Positions 8,931-18,195 of a DNA stretch of 64,000 nt are shown piece after piece. The first letter of the stretch is position 1, and every line of letters begins with the position of its first letter. The position numbers and the translations under genes were made by a program. A model generated the notes under the pieces. That model did not search any database and had not been told where the DNA came from. It saw only the letters and a list, made by a program, of their open reading frames with translations. The DNA is from Paramoeba atlantica (taxonomy: Eukaryota > Discosea). The DNA lies in contig CDRNVI010000072.1 of the NCBI GenBank assembly GCA_977017575.1, positions 21,933-85,932 of the forward strand, given 5' to 3'.

Positions 8931-9542
8931 ATGAAATCAGAAAAGAAATGTTCTCCATCCAATTCTTTACCAAAAAAGCGATCCGTCTCTTTCGCTACTA
9001 CCATACCTCAGCGCAATGAGTACGTAACCCTTAACCCCTCCAACGTATTTGGCACTTCTCTGTTTGATTACAACATTGCTCGCAAGAAGGAAGAGGACGA
9101 AATTGTGAAACGAAGAATTTTACGTGGATCCCACAGTTTTCACACATCCTTACCCCTCGAAACTCTAAAATCGGCTCCAATCCAAAACGACGGGAGCAAT
9201 AAAATAATAAAAAAAAGCAGCAAGCGTAAAAAGGGTGGGAATCCCTTTATCGATGTAAAAGATTTGAAGGCTACGAAAACCAATGCTAAGAGAACTAAAA
9301 TCCAAGACATATCGAATTGTGAAGACAAATTGATATTCCCTGCCGTGCTAGAAGAAGACTCCACTCACATTCCGATCACTTCTCAGCAAGTGTTTCACCC
9401 TTTTCAGATTCCTACCGCTTTAGACACAAACTGGCTTACGGTTCTGGAGCTAAAGCGGGAACTCTCGACAAGAGCGCTTCCTGTTTTCGGGAATAAAGCT
9501 TCTCTAAGGAAAAGATTAGAAAAAGCACTTAAGGAGTCGTGA
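8931..9542 (+). CDS. SAP-domain protein
   Basis: 203 residues. The first 160 are hydrophilic, Lys/Ser-rich and probably disordered, with a basic stretch (KKSSKRKKGG) that could be a nuclear localisation signal. Residues about 164-201 form a SAP motif: WLTVLELKRELSTRALPVFG, then NKASLRKRLEKAL, with the expected pattern of two helices (L-x-ELK-xxL, then G-x-K-x-xL-x-xRL). Known SAP domains bind AT-rich DNA or RNA in chromatin, repair or RNA-processing factors. No other domain is visible, so the specific role is open. The gene starts 204 bases after ISD11 on the same strand, with a leader ending TTTTCATG as in ISD11. Confidence 0.8.
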   Translation: MKSEKKCSPSNSLPKKRSVSFATTIPQRNEYVTLNPSNVFGTSLFDYNIARKKEEDEIVKRRILRGSHSFHTSLPLETLKSAPIQNDGSNKIIKKSSKRKKGGNPFIDVKDLKATKTNAKRTKIQDISNCEDKLIFPAVLEEDSTHIPITSQQVFHPFQIPTALDTNWLTVLELKRELSTRALPVFGNKASLRKRLEKALKES

Positions 9543-9640
9543 ATGGCAAAAAGGGGTCATTAGTCCACTCGATCGGTCTTCAATTTGATATTTCGTTCAA
9601 ATTGATAAAAATATCTTTATGAAAACGCATCTTTAAAATA

Positions 9641-10181
9641 CCGTGGAAACATTAATTAAGAGACACATTAAATAAGGGAACACTAAATAAGGGAATAATT
9701 ATTTTTTGTCGATTTTTGTCATTTTCAGACAATTAATAATTAATAATTATTTTTTCCACCCATGGCCCAGGCACCCCCAAACCCTGCTGAGCGCGCATAG
9801 CAATATTTCAGAGTTTAGGTGAAAAAAACGAAATATGCAACCGAAACGTTCTAATACGTGAAGTATCCACTTATTAACACACTTTCTCGAATTTTCACTT
9901 GTTATCACACAATTCGCTTATTATCACACCTTATTATTATCAAAAAGGTGTGATAATGGGTGTGATAATGTGATAATGGGTGTGATAATAAGGTGTGATC
10001 AAAACGGTGTGATAATGGGTGGTCCCCCCTCTACTTATCTCGTCATCTTTGGCTATTTTCAACTTGATTCCCGCAAAACAATTAAGGGAACATAAAATAA
10101 GGGAACACTAATTAAGGGAATAATTTTTTTTGAAAACCATTTTCCCTTAATTAGTGTAATTCTTAATTAAAGTTTCCACGG
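9641..10181. mobile_element. TA-flanked inverted-repeat element, 541 bp
   Basis: Ends CCGTGGAAACATTAATTAAG and near-complement, with TA on both sides (9639-9640 and 10182-10183). Subterminal AATAAGGGAA repeats occur at both ends. The centre (9880-10025) is a block of TTATCACACC/GGTGTGATAA repeats in both orientations. No coding frame: non-autonomous, Tc1/mariner-like by its TA duplication. Confidence 0.75.
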
Positions 10182-10363
10182 TATGTATTTTTAAAATGAT
10201 CTTTCATCTATTTTCTCTCACTCTCTTGATTTAATAAAAACTAGTGATTAGTTTTGTACAAACACATATACCAAAATCTCATTATCTCTTTATTCTTTAT
10301 TTCAAAGGTCCTTTTCTTTAATCCTTCTCCTCACACAACAAACACAACCGCACCGTCCGTTTC

Positions 10364-11467
10364 ATGGCACATTTTTCAAACCTCCCTATTCCCGAAAAAT
10401 CGTTTCCTGCGCAAGAGGCAAAACCTTTGCCTCCTTGTTTCACCTTTTCTTTTTGTTCTTCAACAACAACAGCAACGACTAAAAAACAATCTTTTAAAAC
10501 GCAACCCACAAAACATATTCAGTGGTCACACAAACTGATTGGGAGCTCGACTGAAAAATTGCTGCCATCGCCGATTCACAAATCGCGCCTCTGGTGGGCA
10601 CAAAAACAAAAAATTTGCTCTCGTCCTCAATCTGCAATTATTCCTTTAGCGGGTACAAAAGGCATCGTTCTTCGCTGTCCTGTTGGGGGAAGTGTCACGC
10701 TTTCCTTTGCCGCGCTCTCCCGTGATTTTTGTGACGAATGGATAAACGAAAGTCAACCGAATGTGAGGGGAGCGAAATCTCGGCGAACGCAAGTCGTAGA
10801 ACTCGAACGAAGTCCCGTTTTAGCAAAAACACAAAAAACCAAAGGCTTCCCGGTTTCACCATTTTTTTCACCGGAAAAGACAAGTCCCCAACAGGACACA
10901 CACAGAAATACAAAATATAGGACTGGACGCAAAGTGCGACTTATGATTTCACCTCTTTCTTCATTTTCGTCCAACGCATCACTTGAAGCGTACAACACAG
11001 CATCCTTTTCAAAACACGGCCATCGAGAAGAAACACAATCGAATTTTTCGTCTTCTTCGGACAGCTTTTCACCGGATGGGCGGGATTCTTTTTTTCGCCC
11101 ACCTTCTTCTTTTTTTTCTTTTTCTTCTTCTTCTTCATGTTCTTCAGTACCTCGTTCTTTTACTCTCGCTACCTTAACGGCACAACGCCCAAGCCAAGGC
11201 TTGTCTTTTTGCCTACCCCCAGGGTCGTATTCGGTGTATGGCATAAAATACGACGAGAGGAATCCGAGTCCAAACTCTGATTCTTCTTCTCGAGCTTTCG
11301 GTTCTCTAGAACGTTTCAAAAATAAAGAAAACTCGAAAATGGATTTTCGGGATTTCATAAAAACTAAAAGGAGAAGAAAACAACAAAAGGAAGAAAGCAG
11401 AGATTTCTCTTTTTCTGGTGTTTATCTTCAATGGAAACAGAAAGGTATTCGGGTGTATAATGCGTGA
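10364..11467 (+). CDS. Unrecognised Ser-rich protein
   Basis: A 367-residue uninterrupted frame on the same strand as its neighbours, with an AC-rich leader before ATG. I do not recognise it. Residues about 60-130 are the most structured-looking part (HKSRLWWAQKQKICSRP, then LAGTKGIVLRCPVGGSVTLS). The rest is low complexity: a Ser/Phe-rich tract (about 220-265), basic stretches, and a C-terminal SGVYLQWKQKGIRVYNA. It has the same flavour as the Ser-rich N-terminal half of the lipid kinase at 15290, so it may be a regulatory or scaffold protein. No signal peptide or membrane helix. A 201-codon antisense frame overlaps it but looks like a shadow of the CT-rich tract. Coding status is likely from length and lack of stops, but unproven. 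Confidence 0.55.
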   Translation: MAHFSNLPIPEKSFPAQEAKPLPPCFTFSFCSSTTTATTKKQSFKTQPTKHIQWSHKLIGSSTEKLLPSPIHKSRLWWAQKQKICSRPQSAIIPLAGTKGIVLRCPVGGSVTLSFAALSRDFCDEWINESQPNVRGAKSRRTQVVELERSPVLAKTQKTKGFPVSPFFSPEKTSPQQDTHRNTKYRTGRKVRLMISPLSSFSSNASLEAYNTASFSKHGHREETQSNFSSSSDSFSPDGRDSFFRPPSSFFSFSSSSSCSSVPRSFTLATLTAQRPSQGLSFCLPPGSYSVYGIKYDERNPSPNSDSSSRAFGSLERFKNKENSKMDFRDFIKTKRRRKQQKEESRDFSFSGVYLQWKQKGIRVYNA

Positions 11468-11890
11468 GCGTTGAGTGTTTACTCTTTATAAACGCAAGTA
11501 AACTAATGAATGATATGAACTTACTTTTCGCATGCATCTATCTACGGAGTCAGAGTATACAGCATATTATATTTGTGAGTGGCATTTGATTGCACGTTAC
11601 TCCGATGACAGTCCTGTAGATATGCAACGTCCTGTAGCATGACAATAGTATGGCTCATTGGCTGGTAGATTTGGTGTTAGATTCTTCTATAGAGGATGTG
11701 CGGTGATCCTTTTATGCATTTATGTATGTGCTTATGTGCTTCTTATTTATTCCCTATAGTAAATTTCTTGCGCTTTATTTTGTTGCCATTGCTCGCGCTT
11801 AAACTTATGGTTCGAATCACTATAATCACTGTCTGAATTACTTCACAATTTTTTACGAGCACTGTAAGTAGTTCTTAGACGTGGTTATGC
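11468..11890. other. Intergenic, nothing recognised
   Basis: AT-rich spacer of about 420 bp without repeats, hairpins or frames of interest. Confidence 0.5.
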
Positions 11891-12769
11891 ATGTATGTTA
11901 TTCTAAAACTATCTACGATGTTTGCACCTCAAATGCAGTTAGCAGATACGCAGCAGTCGCAGAATACACGACAGAGACATGATGGAACTTCTTTGTTGTC
12001 TGTAGCACGGGGAAACCTATCAGAAGCCACAACACCCGTTGTTTGTCTCGGTAAGGTTCGAGGATCGAGTTTACCACAGGAATATGAACTTGCACGATTG
12101 ATTGCAGATGTTAGAAATTCACATTCCTCCTGGAATGTTTCAATAGCTGCGTGCAAATGGCAAGGTGTGACGTGTGATGAAGAATTACGCGTCACACAAA
12201 TTTACTGGACAAAGAGACTTTGGAATGAATATTTGACTTACGTAAAAGTAAATTTAAAGCCTCTTGCAGGACCCCTTCACTGGCATTATTTGCCCCGTAC
12301 ACTGCTTCGTTTTTCTGTTGCGTCTAATAAGCTCATAGGAACAGTTCCGCTTGATTCGTTGCCTCCGGACCTTTTGTTCTTTTACGCATCCGACAATACG
12401 TTTACTGGTGAATTAAACTTGACAAGCTTGCCGTTAACGTTGAAGGGACTGAGTCTTAAAGCTAACATGTTTGAAGGATGTGTGGACTTTACTCAGCTAC
12501 CACCGAACCTAACATTCTTGACCGTTTCTGGCAACGAACTTTCCGGAATCGTTGACTTATCTTCTTTGCCGGACACGATGTTCGAACTTGATTTGTCCAA
12601 CAATCAATTCGAGGGTCCAATAGTATTGGGAGAAATCCCTTCAAGATTAGAGATGCTAAAACTTGAGAATAATGCAAAACTTTGCGGTGAGATTGATGTG
12701 GGCTCTTTTGATGAGAAAGACATAGTCATAGAATACAGCCAGACCAATATCAGAGCTAAAATGATTTGA
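11891..12769 (+). CDS. Leucine-rich repeat protein (family copy C)
   Basis: 292 residues. The N-terminus is longer than in the paralogues (about 55 residues of polar sequence before LGKVRGSSLPQEYELARL). An in-frame ATG at 11918 is an alternative start. The cap SSWNVS then ACKWQGVTC is intact. Six 23-residue repeats follow, such as LPPNLTFLTVSGNELSGIV and LPDTMFELDLSNNQFEGPI. The C-terminal cap (NNAKLCGEIDVG, then a short tail with SQTNIR) matches that of copies at 18196 and 19491. Between cap and first repeat is an extra stretch of about 14 residues (WNEYLTYVKVNLKPL) not found in paralogues. No signal peptide. Presumed soluble binding protein of unknown partner. A Merlin-related fragment begins about 50 bp downstream. 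Confidence 0.8.
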   Translation: MYVILKLSTMFAPQMQLADTQQSQNTRQRHDGTSLLSVARGNLSEATTPVVCLGKVRGSSLPQEYELARLIADVRNSHSSWNVSIAACKWQGVTCDEELRVTQIYWTKRLWNEYLTYVKVNLKPLAGPLHWHYLPRTLLRFSVASNKLIGTVPLDSLPPDLLFFYASDNTFTGELNLTSLPLTLKGLSLKANMFEGCVDFTQLPPNLTFLTVSGNELSGIVDLSSLPDTMFELDLSNNQFEGPIVLGEIPSRLEMLKLENNAKLCGEIDVGSFDEKDIVIEYSQTNIRAKMI

Positions 12770-12824
12770 CTTACTTGGCGAACCGTATAAATCGCACAGA
12801 ATGCCGACATATGGTAAATTTCCC

Positions 12825-13484
12825 CTAAATTGGTGAAAAAGAGATGTTCAATTCAATTAAAGTCGTCATAAGCTTTACAAAATCTATTCACACGGCGCTC
12901 GGGAATGAAAAAACAGACAGGGTAAAGTGGACGATGGAGATACCAGTAGTGTAGGTGCGGCTGTTTCGCACAGGATAAACGGCATCTCCACCTTTTTAGG
13001 TGCCTGTCTTCATGCTATAAGGGAGATTTTTTCTGTGGGAAACTTCCGCACCTACACTATTGGTATCTCCCTCGTCCACTTTACCCTGGGTTACAAAGTA
13101 AAAACACATTCCCTAGGACTCCTTACATCTTCCCACGCGAGGAAGTCGTCGTCGCACGGCGAAAAGACAGAGGGCTCCGCTTTCTTCTTTTTGCCTTGCG
13201 CCTCCTCCTTCCTCCAAGGTCTTGCGTACCACAAACTTCCAGTTGAAAAAAGCAATTGGGGTTTTCAAATCACTTCCGAAGAAGGTAGTCTCAAGCCGTC
13301 CAAAAGGTACGTTTATCTTTCTTAAAACTATCAGTTTATGGTGTTGTCCTTGATTCTTTGCGAAAAAACTATTTCCGGAAACTTTTTCGTCGGGTCAAAC
13401 TTATTAATATACGATAGCGAGGGAGTAGTATCTCCCTCAATAAGCAATTTATGGTTCATGCAATATTTCTTGACTCTCCCCGTC
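12825..13484 (-). mobile_element. Merlin-type transposon remnant, split by a foldback
   Basis: Bases 12825-12910 match the N-terminal transposase end of the 4677-6278 element (minus-strand reading VNRFCKAYDDFN, then IEHLFFTNLGE, against VNWFCEACDDFI and FEHLSFTNFGD). Bases about 13455-13484 match its right terminus (ATGCAATATTTCTTGACT then CTCCCC). The middle holds a family-1 foldback and unrelated DNA. The catalytic part is missing. Confidence 0.6.
12918..13088. repeat. Foldback element, family 1, copy 3
   Basis: A 171-bp hairpin whose ends, CAGGGTAAAGTGGACGA and its complement, share the GGAGATACC motif with the other copies. The inner arms (GTAGTGTAGGTGCGG) pair with their own complement, while the centre differs from other copies. 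Confidence 0.8.
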
Positions 13485-13653
13485 ATCGGCTCTGCGTCGT
13501 TTTCCCAATCGCACGCCCTTCTTATTGATTTCGTATATCACCGGTATCGCTTTATTCATTTATCTTTCCCTAAGCACTGTACTTGTTCGCTTCCTCCTCT
13601 TCTCTTTCTGTGGTTTTTCTTTATGAATATATGTACCTTTTCTCCTTTGCCTC

Positions 13654-15060
13654 ATGATTCTACAATCTACATCCTGTGCTGACACGTCTGCCTCAAGACG
13701 TGGTAAAATAGCAAACGTTGCATTCCCCCCTGAGCTGCAAGTACTGCGGTTCCTCTCAGGTGTGACCAATCCACACAGTGCTTGGGTCCCGTCTGTCCCC
13801 CTCGAACTGTGGGGGGGCGTTGTGGTTGACGGCGACAGAAAACTTTACGGATTCGAATTTATAGACTCGCTCGACCTAGAAGGCACATTGAATTGGCAAC
13901 ATTTTCCAGACAAGCTTGAAAGTTGTAACTACTCGCTTACCATGTAAGCGAGTCCCCCCATACAGCTCTCTCTCATTTCGACCTACCTGGCATGCGACGC
14001 CCTCCAACGTGGCTAGCCGATAATGACGGTATGCTACGTCCGGATGGGTGGGTAAAGCTAAGGGACGGGAAAGAGTTCATTATTGAACTAATTTGCCCAT
14101 GGGAGGAGAATATGCAGGTCGCGCACGAGCGGAAAATTCTGAAATACCACCACCTGTGGCATACGCGAAAAGAAAATCATCCCGAAACATACCTATTCGC
14201 CCTAGAGATTGGGGCTCGCGGAAGTCTCCAAGACTCGACGAGTAAATTAGACATGCTCTTCTGCGAGGAAATAAAGCTTGCGAAAGAGTGTCGCTAACAC
14301 TTGGTGACGAGAGCATTTAGGGGGAGTTTCACTATATACCAAAATCGGGACCGCGCAAACTGGAACCCCATGGATGTTTGTATTTCGGATGAGTAAACGG
14401 GAATAGCCAAACACGTCGTATGCGTGTACGGGATCATATATTGTGTGATCCCAGGCTATTTGACTTAATCTCTACAGTATAACTGTATGAATCCTTCTTC
14501 TTTTCTACACAAGTCTGACGGGTGCCGTGCAGTGTGGTTCTCTCCCTTCTTGCTTAGTCACACTTGAATTAGCAAACAACAACTTTTCTGGGCCTCTGCC
14601 TTCGGGCTCTAATCCCCTTCCAGAACGTTTTCATACCTTTGATCTTTATTCAAATCGCTTTTCAGGTCCAGTTGATCTGGAAGCTCTGCCGCAAGAGATC
14701 AAGTTATTCTCTTTTTCCATGAATCGTATAATTGGGGAGCTTGACTTGACCCTACTGCCTCCTGTTCTTGAAACTCTTTATGCTTACGAAAACAATTTGG
14801 AAGGTGTCGCCGACCTTACATGTCTTCCGAAAACAATCGAGGATTTAGTTTTACGCGGCAATTCTTTTTCTGGAACCATCGATTTAACATGCTTGCCGGC
14901 AGGTATGGAAGAATTAGATCTCAGCCATAATGAATTTTCCGGCGTTGTTCGCTGGGCAGACCTTCCCCCCGCTCTTTACTATATTTATTTAGATGGAAAC
15001 AAGATTACTGCTGCCGATCCTAACCCTCATCCAGATGCCATAAGAATTTCTCTATGGTAG
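13654..15060 (+). CDS. Leucine-rich repeat protein (family copy D) with one intron
   Basis: Exon 1 is 13654-13943 and exon 2 is 14514-15060; together they give 278 residues. Exon 1 has the cap region (SRRGKIANVAFPPELQVLRF, NPHSAW), but the usual Cys pair is changed (LELWGGVVV). Exon 2 has no ATG near its start and begins inside a repeat. Joining at GT-AG sites gives FPDKLESCNYSLT, then ILTGAVQCGSLPS. This restores the exact 17-residue spacing from xP to the conserved TG seen in the copy at 18196. Eight repeats in all, for example LPKTIEDLVLRGNSFSGTI and LPAGMEELDLSHNEFSGVV. The loss of the Cys pair may mean relaxed constraint. The alternative is a pseudogene split by an insertion, but the kept frame and register favour splicing. 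Confidence 0.65.
13944..14513 (+). other. Candidate spliceosomal intron, 570 bp
   Basis: It starts CAT|GTAAGC and ends with a strong pyrimidine tract, CCTTCTTCTTTTCTACACAAG, just before exon 2. The 5' junction lies inside a 10-bp-stem hairpin (ACTCGCTTAC facing GTAAGCGAGT). The interior carries a retrotransposon fragment (13992-14297) and a GGGATCA/TGATCCC hairpin near 14430. No other gene in the window needs an intron. Confidence 0.6.
13992..14297 (+). pseudogene. Non-LTR retrotransposon endonuclease fragment
   Basis: About 100 codons open, reading LRPDGWVKLRDGKEFIIELI, CPWEENMQVAHERKILKY, then YLFALEIGARGSL. This is the PD-(D/E)xK restriction-like endonuclease pattern (RPD, then ELxxPWE, then HERKxxKY) found at the C-terminus of many LINE-type reverse transcriptases. 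There is no reverse transcriptase upstream, so it is a 5'-truncated piece, as is usual for LINE insertions. It lies wholly inside the candidate intron, on the gene's sense strand. Confidence 0.65.
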
Positions 15061-15289
15061 CGGTTGTTTTAGTGGGGCGAAGTTCCCATAAAGCATCCAT
15101 ACCCTAAATCATTGGCATGTACCGTTCCTTTTTTGTGCAACATTTAAGTTTTCACGAGATATGAAATCACGTCTTTAAACTCGTATCATTCTGTTGTAAC
15201 GGGCAGATGTAAATCTAACTTGCATCACCACATAAACTCAATCGAATTCGTTTTTCTTTCGTGCCTTCGTTCTTTCTTTCACCAAACAC

Positions 15290-17656
15290 ATGTCATATAC
15301 GAATTGGCAGCGCTCCCTGCGCGAACCTATCTTCCTTCAAAACACAATAAAGAAAAACGTTTACCCCTCCAGCGACACGACGCTTCCCCCCATCGCACCC
15401 TATCCTCTATCCTTCAAAAACAAAAGTCGTGCTCCCTCTTCCTCAAAACAAAATCTTTGTCTACATGTCACAACCCGTGACATTCCTTCACACGCTACGA
15501 ATCGCTCATCCGTTTCTTCCTCTCCTTCCCCACGGTCGTGTGTAAAACGTAAATCGTTCTCTCCACAACACAACCCCTCTCGAAATCGAAATTTTAGAAA
15601 GTTCGAGAGCATTCAAAAGTTGGCATCCCCCGAGACGTGCGACCATGAGGTCTTGTCCCCTTCTTCTTCTTCCTCTTCTTTTCGGTCGAATACAAAGTTA
15701 AATGCGCGAACCTCTAAAGTCTCTTTAAAGACTTTAGAGACTTCACTTTCTTTTGTCTCTTTTTTACGTTACGGTCTAAAAGAGTATTCAAAAGGGCTGA
15801 AAATGGGAAAAACTTTTTTGAGGAATAAAGAGACGTCTGGAGTGCACGCTTCTTGGAGCGGTTCCCATTCTTCGCAGCCTTCTTCTTCTTCTTGTGAAAG
15901 GGGAAAAGGGATTTCAATGCATGAAAAGGATCATGTTTTGGTTTTTTCCTATCAAGAGGTCCAAGAGGATTGTAGGATTAATAACCCTAAAGGGAGTGAA
16001 ACAATTTCGTATACTCAAGAAGGGGAGAGCAAGAAGGAAAAGAGGGATTTTCAAGAATGGAAGAGCAAGAATGAAAGTGTGGATTTTCTAGAACGCAAGT
16101 TCGAAAATGAAAATAGACCTTTTCAAGAAAAAGAACATTTTAACATCCAAAACGCGGAATCTCATGCTGCAGACAAGAACCCTCAACCCCCAAATCTCTC
16201 CAAAACCATCGCTTTATGTTCTCCACAATCCCACAACGCTACGGTTGTAAAAGACGAGGCTAATAGGCCAATTACCGGCTCTCCCTGCACGTCTTTTCAT
16301 TCTGTAAAGAAGGCATCGAATGTCGTAAAAAATTCAAATCACAACTCTTCTCTCCTTTCCTTCACCTCTCACGCTCCTTATCTTTTTCAAAAAATCCATC
16401 GCCTTTTTGGTTGGGACTTGGAGGAAATTTGCACTCAACTTTTTCACCCGATTTGGGAAAACACAAAAACACCGGGAAAATCAAAAGCTCGGATTTATTA
16501 CGCTGGAGCGCACTGGGTAGTAAAAACGGTGACTGAAAACGAGCAGAGCTTTCTGTGTCGCTTGTTACCACATTATGTACGTTATGTCGAGGCTCATCCG
16601 AATACAAGGCTTCCGATATTCGTTGGGCATTTTTCGGTGAGTTATGATGCAAGTCTTACGAAACATGAAAACGCAAAGTCATTTTTTGGAAGCTTATTCG
16701 ATAAGAAACTGTGTTGTAATTCATCTTGTAGAACAACACGAACCGCGCATGTTGTGGTCATGCGAACGGTTTTTGAATCCAGTCTTCCGCTCTTCTGTGT
16801 GTATGATTTAAAAGGAAGTACAACCGGTCGAAGCTATGGGGTACGGAAAGACAAAGATGTGGGGATAAAAAAAGAGAGCCACAAAAACTCTCTTTTTGTA
16901 ACGGAGAATACGAGAATCGGATTATCTCCTTCTCATGCCTCTCTTTCTCTTTCTTCCGCTACAGATCTGAACGAAAAAGAATTTTTTAGTAAACCTCGAG
17001 ATGCATCAACTCTTGCAGCCCTTCTTTCTGTGCAATCTTTTAAAAAACCTTTCTTTCTAGACGCCCAACTTGCGTCTTCTTCTTTGCCCTCTCCTCCCAT
17101 GTTTTACGATTCCGATCTTCTACCCACCATGAAAGTCCATTTAGCTCTCGAAGACAGTGAGCTTGTGATCTCGCAAATCCAAAAGGACTGCAATTTTCTG
17201 CAATCGTTTTCGGTCATGGATTACAGTCTTCTGTTGGGCGTCAGTCGAATTTTCGATACTCATTCACATTCTTCTTCACAGAAAACAGAGACTGGACCTA
17301 AAGAGTTATCGAAAGGAGAAAATTCTGTTTTGGATAGCACAAAGCGCAGGGCTTCAACCTCCTTTCGAAATTTACGCAATGGCATGAGGGAAATCGATGT
17401 GAATTCTGCTTTGTCTCATGCCATGATCAATGGAATTTGCTCCCCTCCACTTCGCTCCAGTGAGGGACATCTCTATTATGAGATCTACTTTTTTCGAATG
17501 ATTGATGTTTTACAACAATATACCCTTCGAAAAAAGTTGGAGCATTTCTTTAGAGGAATGTGCTATGGGTTTCATTCCATCAGTGCAGTTCCGCCGGCCG
17601 CGTACGCGAAACGTTTTCAGAAATTAATGAAGCGTACTTTTGCGTGCCAAACGTGA
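15290..17656 (+). CDS. Phosphatidylinositol phosphate kinase (PIPK family)
   Basis: 788 residues. The first about 360 are Ser-rich and charged, low complexity, probably disordered. The kinase region follows. HWVVKTVTENEQSFLCRLLP holds the ATP-site Lys (K412), with HVVVMRTVF next. YDLKGSTTGRSYG (505-517) is the family signature, VMDYSLLLGVSRIF (about 642-655) holds the catalytic Asp, and MIDVLQQYTLRKKLEHFF (from 737) holds the metal-binding Asp (D739). ISAVPPAAYAKRFQKLM is the usual C-terminal end. All key residues are present, so it should be active. Family knowledge: such enzymes make PI(4,5)P2 or related lipids at membranes; the substrate isomer cannot be told from this sequence. A poorly conserved insert (about 545-600) separates the DLKGS and MDYSLL blocks. 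Single frame, no intron, start preceded by CACCAAACACATG. Confidence 0.9.
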   Translation: MSYTNWQRSLREPIFLQNTIKKNVYPSSDTTLPPIAPYPLSFKNKSRAPSSSKQNLCLHVTTRDIPSHATNRSSVSSSPSPRSCVKRKSFSPQHNPSRNRNFRKFESIQKLASPETCDHEVLSPSSSSSSFRSNTKLNARTSKVSLKTLETSLSFVSFLRYGLKEYSKGLKMGKTFLRNKETSGVHASWSGSHSSQPSSSSCERGKGISMHEKDHVLVFSYQEVQEDCRINNPKGSETISYTQEGESKKEKRDFQEWKSKNESVDFLERKFENENRPFQEKEHFNIQNAESHAADKNPQPPNLSKTIALCSPQSHNATVVKDEANRPITGSPCTSFHSVKKASNVVKNSNHNSSLLSFTSHAPYLFQKIHRLFGWDLEEICTQLFHPIWENTKTPGKSKARIYYAGAHWVVKTVTENEQSFLCRLLPHYVRYVEAHPNTRLPIFVGHFSVSYDASLTKHENAKSFFGSLFDKKLCCNSSCRTTRTAHVVVMRTVFESSLPLFCVYDLKGSTTGRSYGVRKDKDVGIKKESHKNSLFVTENTRIGLSPSHASLSLSSATDLNEKEFFSKPRDASTLAALLSVQSFKKPFFLDAQLASSSLPSPPMFYDSDLLPTMKVHLALEDSELVISQIQKDCNFLQSFSVMDYSLLLGVSRIFDTHSHSSSQKTETGPKELSKGENSVLDSTKRRASTSFRNLRNGMREIDVNSALSHAMINGICSPPLRSSEGHLYYEIYFFRMIDVLQQYTLRKKLEHFFRGMCYGFHSISAVPPAAYAKRFQKLMKRTFACQT

Positions 17657-17689
17657 ATTTCACAGATAAACTGTTTATCTAATCCAGAT

Positions 17690-17990
17690 GTATGTTCTCC
17701 AGACTGGAAAACACAACCTCACGCGTTTACCCTCCACCATGGAACATTTGAGTGTCTCGAACAATCGTTTTACGGGCCCTCTTGACTTACAACATTTGTC
17801 TCCATCTCTCAAGTCTCTCCAGTGTGCTTTTAATGATTTCAGCGGCCGAGTAATGTTTGATTCTCTTCCTGTAGGCTTGCACCATCTGACTTTGGGACAT
17901 AATTCTAATCTTCGTGGTGATGGTTCAAAGATCCCGGTCCTCCCTATGGGTGTGGATGTGTCCAGTACAAAGATATCCATGAAACATTAA
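17690..17990 (+). pseudogene. 5'-truncated leucine-rich repeat gene fragment
   Basis: About 95 codons: TGKHNLTRLPSTMEHLSVS, NNRFTGPLDLQHL, two more repeats, and a proper family C-terminus (GHNSNLRGDGSKIPVL, then STKISMKH). It starts in the middle of a repeat only 35 bases after the lipid kinase stop, and no cap exists upstream. AG dinucleotides after pyrimidine-rich DNA at about 17695-17705 could be a splice acceptor, but no donor exon is in reach without crossing the kinase gene. It is most likely a relic left by rearrangement. Confidence 0.65.
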
Positions 17991-18195
17991 CAGGTACTTA
18001 AGCGCTGAATCCAAAAAGCATACAAAAGATAACGTTACATTTGACAAGTGCTCTTTTAATCTCTTAAAGAACTTTTTTTCCACTTGTCTTTGTAAACATT
18101 TTTCTCATCTTTTACCGTAATATCCGTACATTGTAATATTTATACTTTTTTTAGCGTTTCACTTCTATTCTCTTACTGATTTCAATTCTGCCTTC

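Noticed and set aside
10753-11358. 201-codon antisense frame rich in Glu and Lys
   Set aside because: It is the mirror of a CT-rich, Ser/Phe-rich stretch of the + strand frame, and has no domain.
12205-12290. An 18-base GT...AG segment within the LRR gene at 11891 as a tiny intron
   Set aside because: Removing it does not restore the spacing seen in paralogues, and the frame is open without removal. A small coding insertion is simpler.
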